Shown: positions 12,591 to 24,067, counted from the first letter of the stretch. The stretch: DNA of 64,000 nucleotides from Diphasiastrum complanatum (GCA_029204225.1 CM055095.1:57181898-57245897); one strand, 5' to 3'. Numbers and translations: made by a program. Notes: generated from the letters alone by a model not told the origin.

Positions 12591-12662
12591 GCGGATGTAT
12601 GAAGAATGCTGAGAGGGATGTGAGGATACCATTGTATCAACTCTGATATGCTCTGATACCAC

Positions 12663-13435
12663 TGTAAGAAAAATAGTAGTAATTCTTTCTCAGAAAACAC
12701 GACAAAAGATTGAATAAATCAAACTAATATCAATGTCTTCATTTGGGTCTGTTTCTGATCTATGTACTAATAGAATAGTTTTTGCCATGATTGAATAAGC
12801 ATGCAAAATTAAGAGACAATTTTAGACAAACAATTTTAGATAATCAGAAACTGAGAAAATTTGATCAAAAATGAATTTTATAATTCTGAATCTGAATCAT
12901 TAGTATACATCTCTTGCTATCTTAATTCGCTGTTGTGTCTCTGATTGAGTGAGTAGAGAGGAGTTACAACGAGTAGTGCACATGTATTTATATTGCTACA
13001 GGACAGGTCTTTTGGTCTTTTAATTTTGTAATAGTAGATCTAACTGTTAAGATGGTTGATATTCAAATAAACGCTCTATTTCTAGACTCAAATAATTTCT
13101 GTTCGCGAATTGTTCGTGACAGTTTATCTCTTCGCCTAAGCTTTGTGTTTCACGAATTGTTTGTGACACTTTGTCTCTTCACGACAGCTTCTTGTTTCGC
13201 GAATTGTTCACAATAGTTGACAGTTTTGAGCTTGAAGAAGAATCAAGAATATTTCGTGAATTGTTCGCAACAAGCGACAGTTTCATGACAGGTTAGGTTT
13301 GAACAAGAAACAAAATATTTTGAGACAAGAACTTCTTCGCGAATCTTTTGAGTTCGAGTTCGTTTCTCAGCCTTTGTCAATCAAATTGTGCACTTTGTTA
13401 GTAGAACCGAGATTTGTCTGATCAAATGTTCTACA
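12663..13435 (-). repeat. Copia 5' LTR
   Basis: 773 bp, beginning TGTAAGAAAAATAG next to the primer site at 12650-12661 and ending TTCTACA. It contains extra copies of the gaattgttcg(t/c)gacag word between 13090 and 13220, explaining its greater length than the partner LTR. Confidence 0.85.
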
Positions 13436-13440
13436 AAATT

Positions 13441-13683
13441 TACTGAGAATTTTTGGCAAGCAGTATTTGAAAAGTTGGAAATGAATTTAAGTATGAGTTC
13501 TACAGATTATCCGGAATCAAACGGTCAAATGGAAAGGACCAATCAGATGATGGAAGATATGCTGCGAGCATATGTGGGTCATCAACAGTCTGATTGGAAA
13601 AATTACCTTCCACTGGTGGAATTTGCATATAATAGTGCAAAACATTCAGCGACCAGATTTAGCCCCTTCATGCTTAAAAAGAA
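13441..13683 (+). pseudogene. Ty3-gypsy integrase, 3' part (resumes after insertion)
   Basis: Directly after the duplicated target AAATT (13436-13440) the integrase core continues with TENFWQAVFEKL, then DYPESNGQMERTNQMMEDML, which holds the third catalytic residue (Glu of the Q-x-E-R-x-N motif). VEFAYNSAKHSATRFSPF, typical of gypsy integrases, follows. The frame ends at 13684 in KKN-stop, where the usual P-F-x-x-x-Y-G-x-x-P motif should follow, so the C-terminal domain is lost. Removing the copia and one target copy puts both parts in one frame. Confidence 0.85.
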
Positions 13684-13689
13684 TTGAAA

Positions 13690-16560
13690 CCAAAAGCCCA
13701 CTTTAAAACTTCTCTAACATAATAAAAAATCAGCTCCTAAACAATTATATAAGCATCACTACTTTTTATCAAGAGAACTAGATTCATTGGATACTTCAAC
13801 TACAAGCTTCCTATTACTAGAAAAGCCAATAATCTTCCCCAAAATTCTTTTAGTTTGTGATCTTTATAGAACTTGAAGAAGGTAGAAAGGTTACCATCCT
13901 TTGTCTAGCTCTAATACCACTTTTTCAAATGAAGTCAAAAAGTCCTCCTAATCCAAAGGTAGTGTCTCCAAAGGTCCTCCAAGTAACCTGCAAGCTCCAA
14001 GATGCTCCCCGACTCCAAGCTAGGATGCCTCCACCTGCAAGTAAGGATCTTCAAGCCTCCATTGATCTCTCCTCCACTTGTGTCCCTAATCCTAATCACA
14101 AAGGTAGATAACAAGTGGCCTCAAGTATTCACCACCCAACCATAGCTAGCATAGCACATGCAATCCTGCAACTTGGCTAATCTAGCACCCCCTTGCTAAC
14201 CAATAACTAATCACAAGCATACCACCACAGACCATAGCACACTCAAGATCCAAACCCTACTTATGTCCCATACCATAAGCAAGATCCAAATCCTAAGCAT
14301 ACTACACACAAGAAAACACTCTATACACTAGTAGCCACACTAGAGCATAAGCATAATGAACAAAAGAGATATCTCTCCCTCCCTATGGGCGTCCTCCTCC
14401 CCTCATATAGATGGCAAATGGCACCCTCCAATACACTATGGACTTTTATGCACGACAAATGAGAAAGAGAGAGGCCTAGGGGAGTTAAAGAACCTTCATA
14501 GGCTTATGGAAGGCCAAGAGACTTCTTCCATAACCTATGACTCTTTGAATGCCTTTCTTGTGGGAGTTGGGAACTCAATGGACACCTTGAAAGTGCGCCC
14601 TCCTACTAGGTCCTATTGCCCAAGTTGTGCTTGTATACTTTGGTCCAAGACCAATAAAGTGATATGGTTCAAGGTTGAGGCCCAAGGTTTAGAAAAATAG
14701 CCAAAACACCCATGGTAATGACTTTCTAACACCTCACTAGGTTCCATACCTCCGACCAAGGCATAGACACCTACCTGACCTTATCCAAGGACACTAGTAC
14801 CTTAATCTAAATGCACATACTCTTAATCCTAAGGGTACCCCTTATCCAAGGGTAACTTGATTCCATACCTCCGACCAAGGTGTAGTCACTTGTCTGCTCC
14901 GATGGATACATTTCACTTGTTTGCATCCCTTTTGAAAATGTTCTAATGACCGTGATGAATCACTAGCTGCATTCTCGTTTGAGAGTTTTACTTTACATTT
15001 TTTATGGGAAATGATGGAAAGTCAATATCGTTTGCCTTCTTGAGGCTTCTAAATAAGCATGAATGATTGTTTATGCTTTCATTTTTGAAAGATGGATCAC
15101 GAGGTTGAGGTGTATGTTGTCCAACAATGGACATCAAACTCCTTCTACCTTCTTACTATTTGCAGACACACCTCCTAGGAGCATTTACTTCTAGTAATAT
15201 ATGATTCAACTTGCTTACTGTCTAGCGATGGACAACAAGCTAAAACACTCCTTGTTCACTGGTGCTTTGTATGTACATACCTTCTATTATCGAGCGATGG
15301 ATAGAAGGATGTTGTATGGCTCAACTCTAAAGAAAATTTATATATTCTATGATCTAGCAATGAGTTCATACTCTCAAATATCGCTTCATGCTCAATTTAC
15401 GATACTAAACTTTTATCGATGTATGTGATAATGTAGCATTGTTTGGTTACTACGGCCTGTTATCATTTATAGTTTGGTTCATACTATAAGAACCAAGCAT
15501 CATCGTACTCAAAGCAAAGATATGCCACCTACTAAAACTTCACAAAGTAAGCAGCTTAGCATACTCCGTGCAATTTATCTAAACGTCTTTACATAACTCT
15601 TAAACCAATTTTTTTCAAAACAATGACTTAAGTAAAAGATACTACATCCATAAAGCTGATCGACTAAATGATTCTTTAAGAAATCCTTGTCAACAGCCTT
15701 ATAGTAGGGACTCCAAGCCCTTGCCCCAAAATCCTATTGGCTACTTCTAAAAATCTATTTCTCTTGGAAAATCTTGTCATTTTTTATTTTTTTTAATTGG
15801 GCAACCATATTTTGATATGGTCGCACATAATTCCTAATATGACATCCATGAGACTAACAATTTGGGGTTTCCAACAATGGCAACTCCTTTGTAGCCATGG
15901 ACATGTTTTTTGAGATTCTATATAGTTGTGAGTGGAATGGTCTAAGATGCCTTTTGCAATTTGACATTGTCTTTGTCATGGGACCAAAAAGCATATGCAC
16001 TAATAGCATGTTAAATCTCTTGTATGACAATAACACAAAATAAAAATGCTAAGCATAGTCAATATTTGTTGCACTTTTATATGTACAATGAACAAATATG
16101 AGCCATGATGCCAATGCACGTTTTGTCAATGAGTTGACAATTATATTCAAGGTGACCTATGAATTATATAATGGTGATATTTTGAGTAGAATAAGCAAGT
16201 TTACATAAGGATCAGAATTAAAACTTCAATTTGGAAATTAAAAATTCAATTTGGAATGTAGTTGATGGAATGCCTGAAATTGTTGTCTTTATGAAGATTT
16301 AAGGCTTCAATTTCCAAATATTGTTTAACGTAAGTTTTGTTTGCTAAGTTGTCGCCTTTGATGTGCCTAGTTGTAGGCATAGCAATTATAAGTTGGCATG
16401 TCTTTATCTTTTGCAAGCTCCTTTTGTTATAAAATCTTATTCAACATGTTGCACCTAGATCTTGGATCGACATGTAATAAAAAACTTACAAGATGCACTT
16501 TCAAGCTATTTAATGTATTTTCTTGCAAAGGCATATTATACTTATCTTACTTTGTTTTAT
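13690..16560. other. No gene recognised; short direct repeats only
   Basis: Nearly 3 kb with no supported domain. The phrase ttccatacctccgaccaagg occurs twice (about 14742 and 14861). Words around gcgatgga(c/t)a recur at 15200-15310. The 114-codon frame at 14356-14700 (+) shows no recognisable motif and I treat it as chance or decayed repeat. Confidence 0.45.
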
Positions 16561-16564
16561 AGGT

Positions 16565-16980
16565 TTTGAAAGAACTAAATCCATGAGGGTGAATGCAAAT
16601 CTTCCCAAGTCATTTTGGGGTGAAGCTCTGATGTATGCTAACTTTGTTTACAATAGTTACTGAAATGAAGACTTGGATGGTAAGAGTTCATTTGAGGTTC
16701 TTTTTGGTAAGAAGCCAAGGATGGAGCATTTGAAGATCTTTGGTATTACTTGCTATGCCAACTCATCTTTTGGATTCTTGAAGGGAGTCTTTGTTGGATA
16801 TAGTGAAGTAAGGAAAGATTTTAGGGTTTACATTTCTAAGTAAAAAAAAGTTCACATTGCTAAGGATGTTGTCCTTGAAGAGGAGAACATGGATAAGCTT
16901 GATGTTGGTCAATCTAACATTTTTAGTGGTGATGAAGATGGTTATTTGGATGGTGACGGTGGAGATACCTCTCTAAGTCC
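16565..16980 (+). pseudogene. Copia integrase C-terminal fragment
   Basis: On the + strand: MRVNANLPKSFWGEALMYAN (the copia W-x-E-A motif), then a stop, then KSSFEVLFGKKPRMEHLKIF and GVFVGYSEVRKDFRVYIS, the usual end of the copia integrase. An acidic linker follows (EEENMDKLDVGQSN). Stops occur in NSY-stop-NED and at about 16842. At about 16977 it runs into a copia RNase H of the opposite strand, so its RT was lost in a rearrangement. Confidence 0.85.
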
Positions 16981-17735
16981 CTCACAAAATGATATTGCAC
17001 CTCAATATGCTTGCTCCTAGCATGAAAGATAGGATTGGTTGCCAATCTTTGGGCTGATTGATTGTCACAAAAGATGATTGGGCTCTCTAAAAAATCCGGC
17101 AAGTGAAGATCCTTGATCATCCTCTTGATCCATACCATCTCCTTTGTGCAATGTGTAAGAGCTTTGTACTCGGCCTCACTAGATGACAATGAGATAGTGG
17201 CTTGTTTCTTCGGCATCCATGATATAGCTCCATCACCTATGAAAATACAATGAGCACTAATGGATTTGCTATCCATTACATCTCTAGCATAGTCCGAATC
17301 TGAAAATCCAAAAAGATTAGGTGATGATTTCTCATACAATATGCCAAAATCTTGAGTTTCAATGATGTACCTCAAAACTTGCTTTCGTAGCTTCTAATGC
17401 TCCTCACTAGGATCTTGCATAAATTGACTCAATCTTCCAACACAATAGCTTAGATCTGATCTAGTAATGGCTAGATAGATGAGTGAACCAACTAGATTCC
17501 TATAGAGAGTAATGTCCTCAAAGGATCTTTCATTACCTCTTATAATTAGCTTTACATGAGACTCCATAGGTGTATCACTAGCTTTTGCATCTACCATATG
17601 AAATCTTTCTAGAATAGAATTAGCACACTTCTCTTGACAAATGAAAGTAGATTGAGAAGATCTAATGATTTCTATTCCCAAAATGTAATGCAAATTACCA
17701 AGATCATGCACCTCAAACTCCTTCTTGTCATATCT
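16977..17735 (-). pseudogene. Copia RT end and RNase H, head-on with 16565-16980
   Basis: Right to left: FEVHDLGNLHYILGIEI, then RNLVGSLIYLAITRSDLSYC and GRLSQFMQDPSEEH, then an in-frame TAG at about 17392 where Trp is expected, then LRYIIETQDFGILYE, DSKSISAHCIFIGDGAISW, SSSEAEYKALTHCTKE and HARSKHIEVQYHFVRD. The protein breaks off at VRD, where the opposite-strand integrase begins. Apart from the TAG the RNase H frame is open for about 130 codons, so this fragment is relatively young. RT upstream of FEVHD is missing. Confidence 0.85.
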
Positions 17736-19255
17736 ACATAAAGTATTAAACATCATCAATCTTAAAGATAAGAAACAAGCCACTTCAGGTCTACTAATAC
17801 TATCCAAGAACGATTCAAGGATAGCAGACTCTCCAATGCTCTTCACCCTTGCAAGATGCACAGTTGAATGGAAAAATTGCATGCAATTTGATGACTTGGC
17901 CTCAAAATTTCAAGATTTTGGACAAAAACATGACTAAATCTCTCTCCCTCTTCTTGATGGTTTTTCAAGACCTATAAAACACATTTAAAGGGCTTGAACT
18001 TGGCCTCAAATGATTAGATCTCATGACACTAAGCCAAATCTAATTGATGGCAAACAAAGTTTGATGCTTTTCCTAGAACTAGCACCAAAAAACTCATCAA
18101 GATGACATAGAATGAAATCGTTTGGATCTTGCGAATAATGAAGAATAAAAATAGGTACAACGGTGCCCACATGTGTGGGAAGTACAGCTACTGACCCTCA
18201 CCAAGTTTGGATCCCAAATTTTCAACCTAAGACTTGATTTGAACTCGCCCTCTCAAGACTAGCTTTCTAGCAACAACCTGCTAAAAATGGATTGTCCTTT
18301 GATCAATGATTATTGTAAATAAGATTGGTTGATTTCCAAAGAAATAAAGGCTTTTCCCATCTTCCATCTTTACTTAGAGTTTGATGATATGAAACTACTA
18401 ATAACTATTATTTGGATATTGTATGAACTTATTTCTCTAATGATTTAAGTGTGCAAATATTACTATCTGTAGAACTAAGAACTTTTTATGAGCCATGTCT
18501 GATGGTATGAAAACTGACCTTTCACAAAGGTATGTGTAGGTACTCTCAAAAGTGCCTAAAGAACAAGAACAAGAACAAGAAGCTTTCTAAGCTTAAGGGT
18601 GGTACCAAAGAAGGCTTTAGACAAGTCGATGAAGAAGGCTTATTTCTAAGTCTATAATGAAGGCTCAGAGGAGTCTATAAAGAACAGAACTAGGCCAAGG
18701 GATTGATCACCCTATTGACCTTTTCCACCATGATTGAGGATGAACAACCTCTAGAAAAAAAGTGCCAATGAATTAATGATTATTATGCAAGATAAGGTGG
18801 GCATATACTTACTTTTTCCCTAGGAAGATTGCACGTGGGGTGAATTCCCAAGTTGTGGCAATAAAAATCCATATGTAATAAGAAGCCAAATTTAAACCTT
18901 GAGCCAACTACCTCCACCTACTTTGCCACATAGCTTCAAGGCTTTATTACACCTAGAATTGGGTGCCCTCCTACACTCTTACTTCACATACGAAGTCATA
19001 TTCACAACTCCTACAAACTTATACACCTCACCTATTAACCCTTACACCTCATACACTTATGCATGACACCTCACTCACTTTGGAATGCCTTTCCACTCTC
19101 TATATAAGAGGAAACTTGCCCCCCTACCAAGGCCATTCCATCATTTTCATTCTAGCTCTTTCCCTTTTGTTTGTTTTTGGTGTGTAGGTGCTTTGGAGAA
19201 GGAGCCCGAAGCTTTGGCTCAAGGAGTTTGTGCCAAAATTGGAATTGGAAGATTT

Positions 19256-19257
<2 letters not shown>
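17736..19257. other. No gene recognised
   Basis: 17740-17882 is open on the minus strand upstream of the copia RT fragment but is not copia-like (SIGESAILESFLDSISR). It could be a captured piece of unknown origin. Nothing recognisable is seen from 17950 to 19257. Confidence 0.35.

Positions 19258-19260
<3 letters not shown>

Positions 19261-19299
<39 letters not shown>
19261..19299. repeat. (TC)n microsatellite
   Basis: Nineteen uninterrupted TC units plus one base. The flanking ORFs on both strands are artefacts of the repeat. Confidence 0.95.
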
Positions 19300-19300
<1 letters not shown>

Positions 19301-20400
19301 GGTTGGCAATTTTGCATTCATCAAACAAGAGCAATCTAATTAATGATAAAAAAATGGAGATCTGATCTCACACGTGTGTGGTATGTAATAAGGAGGATGA
19401 TTGATTGGGTTTTCTCTAATTTGTCAATCTTACCTAACCTTAAAGTTTTGCCAAGTTGGTGGCTAGGTAGATCAACCATCTCCATGATTCAAGGATTTTG
19501 GTCCTATAAATTAGGAATCATGACTAAACAAGCCTAACTAACCCTATGAATGAGATCTATCCTATCTAGGGTAGCCTACACACTTGGCAACATGGATTCA
19601 CACGTGTGGGACCTAAAGTACATCAAAAAATTTACATACAACCAAGCTAGAATTGCTATTTTTCACACTCTCTATTATGAAGATATTGTGGAAATGTGGT
19701 TTTCCACCTTATAGGTGTTATATCTTGATTCTTAGATTACTCTTATGTATTCTAGAAAGTTTACTAGATGGATAAATATTTTCTCAAAATTCAAACTGTT
19801 GTTGTTTTGTTTCAATATAGTCTAAAGGGCATTTGATTATCATGCACCATCCTATAAGAAGGATTGATCTTGTGATTATGAAGGATTATTACAAAAGGCT
19901 CGTTGGTTTTGTTGAGAGTGATATTTGAGAGCAAACTACATATGCTTTGTCATGATGTAGAAGAGAAATTTGAGCATTTCATTGTTTTGTGTACTCACGC
20001 ATTGTTATTGCAATGTCTTTCACAATGAGTGTGTGGTGGTAATCCAATAGCGATTAAGCACAAAAAATTCCTTGGTCCAATAGGATTTTGAATTTTGGCT
20101 AATTTGTGGTTCACATTGAGGTCCTTTGTTATATGGAAAATATTGAAGCATTAGAGGAGTTTCGAACACCAAAAGGGCCTTTTGTCAAGATGATGTTTTT
20201 GACTTTTCAACTATTCGACGTACACTTGGCCCAATTATATATTTACGCTTGTGAAAGATTGTAATGTTGTTTGCCGGTCGATTTCTTTTTTGGATCTTTT
20301 CGGTCATATTTTTATACAATTCAAAACTCCCGCCGAGTAGGGTCCTGACTTGTGATTGGACCGTAATTGTTGCCCGTGAGTTTTCTGAGTGTCCGGGACC
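19301..20400. other. No gene recognised
   Basis: AT-rich spacer. 20185-20406 is more complex (cgacgtacacttggccc, gtgtccgggacctaacac) and could contain the left border of the 20.4-29.2 kb cluster, but I found no matching inverted terminal repeat. Confidence 0.35.
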
Positions 20401-20570
20401 TAACACTTGTGGTTAAAGCAAGTCTATTTTGATCTAACCGTAGTTAGAGTAACATATATGATTTACAAAAGACCGCCAACATTTATTACAAATTTGGTTT
20501 TTTATTTTCATACTGATTCAACTACATTTTGTTTCAGACTCTGTTGTTCATTTTCTTTTAGCTTTGTAAT

Positions 20571-21692
20571 GGCATCTGGAAGCCGTAGACTATGAAGCAA
20601 TATTGTCTCAGTTTCCGGTTGTAATGAAAAAGAATCTGATGGCTCTTGGATACCACGTATCTATAGAAAATTTCACTGGGTTCTCATGCATCCCTCATCA
20701 AGAGGTGTTTTTGGTAAAAAGAGAAAATCAAATATGGACTATAGGAATTTTTGGAAAGGTAGAATTTTAGACTTCAAAGTTTCACCCGGTGGTCGATCCA
20801 TTTCAGAGGTCTTAATTCAACATGTCTACATGCATAAGGAAATTAGAGTGGAAGGCGTAAGTTCAAATGACAAACTCAAATGCAATTGTAAGTTTTGGAG
20901 AATTTTTTGTTTTGAGCTTTGCATTAATCATCAGATGTGTATCTGAGTATTTAAATGACATATAGTTTTATGGGTTTGTGCAGATTTGTATCCATCAAGC
21001 ATAATCGAAGGGCAACCTATACAATCTCTTGTCGGCATCATGGACGTTATTATCCATTCTGATATTGGTCTTCTGCAATAGAAGAACCGCTCCACGAGAT
21101 CACTTTTGAATTCTTGTATTTTCTTCTATGATTCATTACACACCATCCAGTTTAGGTGGAAAATTAGAGGTGATATCATTACCCTCTTTCTCAAGCGAAG
21201 AATGGATTCCTCCAGATTCGACCATAGCAGAGAGCTTCCGATCAAGGTTTTTTATGGACATTCAAAACTGTATGAAATGTAGCACAAGTTCAAAAAACAA
21301 TAGATTGCACTGGTTTCTGGTTTTTGCAATATTTGTAGATTTTTTTTGTTGAATGTAATATTTGTAGAACAGTGACGATGTTTATTTGTAGTGATTTAAC
21401 AAACAATATGTTATCAAGCCTCCTTGATGATCATTGGGATAAAAAGACTAATGGCAATATTGAGTGCATAGTTAATAGATCGTCAATGAAATTTAGATAT
21501 CTTATAGAAAAACAAGTGCTTTCTTTAAGATTTTATTATAGAAGATGGTCCAAAGTTGGCAATGGATGGAAAACATTGGATCAAGATTTTACAGTGAATC
21601 ATCAAGATCAAATAGAAATCCAAGTGAAGCAAAATAATTCTACTTTTACAACAATTGAGGTGGAAGAAGATTGGACACTCGATCACATTTGA
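20571..21692 (+). pseudogene. BAH-domain-like spliced gene, broken
   Basis: The first Met is taken as MASGSRR at 20571. After a frame change the sequence reads DYEAILSQFPVVMKK, FTGFSCIPHQEVFLVKRENQ, then after a second frame change at about 20735 FWKGRILDFKVSPGG, SEVLIQHVYMHKEIRV. An intron at 20888-20983 (GTAAGT...GTGCAG, 96 bp) joins KLKCN to YLYPSSIIEGQPIQSLVGIM exactly in phase. The order (valine-rich strand, GRI-x-x-F, V-x-I-x-x-x-Y-x-x-x-E, L-Y-x-S-x-I, I-x-S-L-V-G) resembles a BAH chromatin-reader domain; this is a pattern judgement, not a search. 21128-21692 contains further open frames (SLPSFSSEEWIPPDS; SSLLDDHWDKKTNGNIECIV) that I cannot place. Stops lie between the blocks. Confidence 0.45.
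20888..20983 (+). other. Intron in BAH-like gene
   Basis: The donor T|GTAAGTTTTG and acceptor TTTGTGCAG|AT restore one reading frame (phase 1) across two coding blocks that are otherwise out of register. This supports a eukaryotic spliced gene rather than a chance ORF. Confidence 0.6.
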
Positions 21693-22236
21693 TCAGAGCT
21701 TACCTTGCTACAATATGATATTACTAAACACTTCTGTTTTTGAGTCAACGAGAGATTGGTAGGTGTATGTGTGTTTATTTCAATACACATTTGAAATGAC
21801 TTTCAATGATTTTACTTAAATATATTTCAGTGTTTTCGGTATTGCAATATTTCATTCAAAATAATCTCAATGTCGATATTGTTTAACAAATTTCTTTGAT
21901 GTACAGGCAAGACCAAGACAAGAAAGTCGCATATAGTGCAAGTGACTTAACTAGAAGCGTAGAAATTGTCAAAACCGCATAAACATTGGGATGATAGATG
22001 TGCAACAACAATGTACCTTTCAAAAAAAAAGAATACAAAGAAGTCTCAAATGACTTCAAGATTTCATCGAACAATTTGTATTTAGTATTTTGAAAAATGT
22101 ACATTGTTTTTAGAATCGTTATAATATATTCGTGGCATTCAATAATAGCCCACTTTCTATTTTCCTATCTATTGTTCTATGCATCATCATGTGATGATAT
22201 ATTTCTATGTGTCTGTCAGAACTTATGTGACAATAT

Positions 22237-24006
22237 TTACATTTCAATCATAGGTGCCTGAGGCATATCCTCGAGCACTGCAACTTCATCCACAAAACCC
22301 CTAGCAGCTTCATCCGAGGCACCTTCATGCTTGTAGGGCCTTGCACACAATAGTAAAATTTCCAACATTTCATGCCGATACTGATGAATCGCATTTGTTG
22401 ATACCTCAGGACATTGGAGCTACAAAATAAAACATCAAGTGTATGTATGCATTAGCCAATGTTTAAAAAAATATAAATACACAAAGTTAACATAATATCA
22501 TCAGGATACTGGAACTTGAGAAAAATACCTCACAGATACTAGCATTTGGAGGTTGCACCATATACCAATCCAAGAACGATTTAACATTCCAGATGGAAAA
22601 CTATCTGCAATTGAAAGCATCGTCTTGTTGCGAAGACTGAGAAATTACAACGAAAAATTGTTAAATTATAATTCAATGTAATTCTAAACTCCATGCCATC
22701 ATGTGGGCAATAGCTCCACCATCCTCTTGTACATGGACTTAACCATGGAATGGGTGGCATGCAAAGAATTCATTGTCATGCACACAAGTGTGCAGCTTCC
22801 AGTAGAATCCACTTTCATAGATATGACGTGCACACTCCAGTGTTTGCTACCAGCAAATGACAAGCAATGAATTACTAGAATCTATAAGAGTTTCCAAAAA
22901 ACAAATCTTATAGAAAACAAATATTACAAGAGGAAATTATCTTACTTTGAACAGTATGGGATGATGAACATTGACGCCTCCTTGCTAGTGTGCCTGAAGA
23001 GCCTTCTGGCTTTCCTCTCTTTATTCAACAGATGCCCAAAAAATGGAGATACAACAAAAATCTGCTTCGTGACTGTATATGTGTATTTATGTACATAGTA
23101 TGCACAAGCGATTCAACTACTATGTTTGAGATATAGGAGGTCTTCCCTTTTAGCTCCCTACAATGCGGGTCTTTGATATGCATTGCAAAATTAATATCAT
23201 CTATACAAAACATAAGCTCTCCTCCGAGATCATCTATTTTCTTGGCTATATACATGTCAAAATTAATGTACCTCTCAGAATCAAAGAATGTGTCTTTAGG
23301 CTCACTAGGAAGTCTGATGTGCAATTCTTTATCAATTGCATCAACATTAGAAACAATCAGGTCCACCACTATATTTAGGTCATCCGCATGTATAGAAGGA
23401 GAATTGTGTATTTGAAGATCAGGGATTAGGGGAGGACTCTCAACCCATGGAATTGCGGATGTGCTAGCCAGATCTTTTCTAATGGGAGGAGGCGAGGGTG
23501 AAGAGCTGAGAGATCTGGGCTTGGGTTGCGAATGCTTGGGCTGTGCTTGCTTTCTCTTTTTCAGGGCAGGCCCCCTTTCAAGAGGAACTTGCCTTTGTGT
23601 GAAGCTAGACTTAAAAATGCTGTCATAGGTGTTTCGAAGCCTCATGACAAGAAACATGTCCTTGGGCATCAGTGTCACCCTCTTGCCATGTATCGAGCAC
23701 AACATCGAATCCTCAAACAATTTTGTCTGGAAGTCCTCGTATGCAGTATGGAGTGCCTCCAATGCAGTGATATTTCACCTTACTACATAGGGCAGATGAG
23801 TGTCATATCTTGTGTAACCTCCCTCACAGCCCGATAGAAGGCTGCTTTCGGGATCAGAAGTTTGGTGCTCTTCTGCAATGCCTTGATGTCTCTCAACCAT
23901 GGACGGCGAGGTCTTCCTCATCTTTGCGGAGTACGGGTTCAAAAGTCTGCGGACGGGACGGTTGAACAAAGTTGCTAAGCCTAGCGGTTTGTTTCGTCCT
24001 AGCCAT
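22237..24006 (-). pseudogene. Histone H3/CENH3-like fold joined to Ulp1-type protease domain
   Basis: ATG at 24006 opens MARTKQTAR, identical to the canonical H3 tail start, but H3 Lys9 is Leu. After a short tail and a frame change (about 23910) comes the fold: WLRDIKALQKSTKLLIPKAA, AFYRAVREVTQDM, a second frame change (about 23800), a TGA (23775-23777), then ALEALHTAYEDFQTKLFEDS, MLCSIHGKRVTLMPKDM. DSMLC and LLIPxAxF resemble plant CENH3 rather than H3. The frame stays open for 245 codons (23762-23025) through a Pro/Ser/basic linker. Then TKQIFVVSPFFGHLL, KARRLFRHTSKEASMFIIPY and, across a 99-bp phase-2 intron, NKHWSVHVISM follow: the Ulp1 (C48) pattern with its catalytic His. MTMNSL replaces D-S-L (Asp to Asn). 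SICEVFF matches D-C-G-V-F and keeps Cys. Final exon 22440-22237 ends RHEMLEILLLC...MIEM-stop. Broken here, but the architecture is unusual. Confidence 0.65.
22847..22945 (-). other. Intron inside the Ulp1-like domain
   Basis: Minus-strand donor TCAAA|GTAAGATAAT and acceptor TTTGCTGGTAG|CAAACACTGG. Splicing joins IPYCS to the catalytic HW codons in phase 2, giving the continuous Ulp1 signature I-I-P-Y-C-S-N-K-H-W-S-V. The 99-bp length is normal for a plant intron. Confidence 0.65.
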
Positions 24007-24067
24007 TGAGGCCGGATATCTATACCACGCGAGGACATAGATACAACAGTAGAGAAAGTTAGATTCT

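Larger units (their letters stand above)
9652..13435 (-). mobile_element. Internally deleted Ty1-copia element inserted in a gypsy integrase
   Basis: A complete insertion bounded by AAATT duplications. It has a 3' LTR at 9652-10354 and a 5' LTR at 12663-13435, both starting TGTAA on the + strand. The right LTR ends in ACA and the left in ATA. A primer site gctctgatacca lies at 12650-12661, one base from the LTR. A purine tract (complement of gctccctctc, 10355-10364) borders the 3' LTR. The interior is only about 2.3 kb, against about 4 kb or more for a full copia. It retains gag and RT/RNase H but lacks protease and integrase. The LTRs differ by substitutions and indels, so the insertion is old. 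Confidence 0.9.

Noticed and set aside
23775-24038. 87-codon ORF as an independent gene
   Set aside because: It is an alternative frame of the H3-like sequence. The H3 motifs lie in the other two frames except for its last residues.
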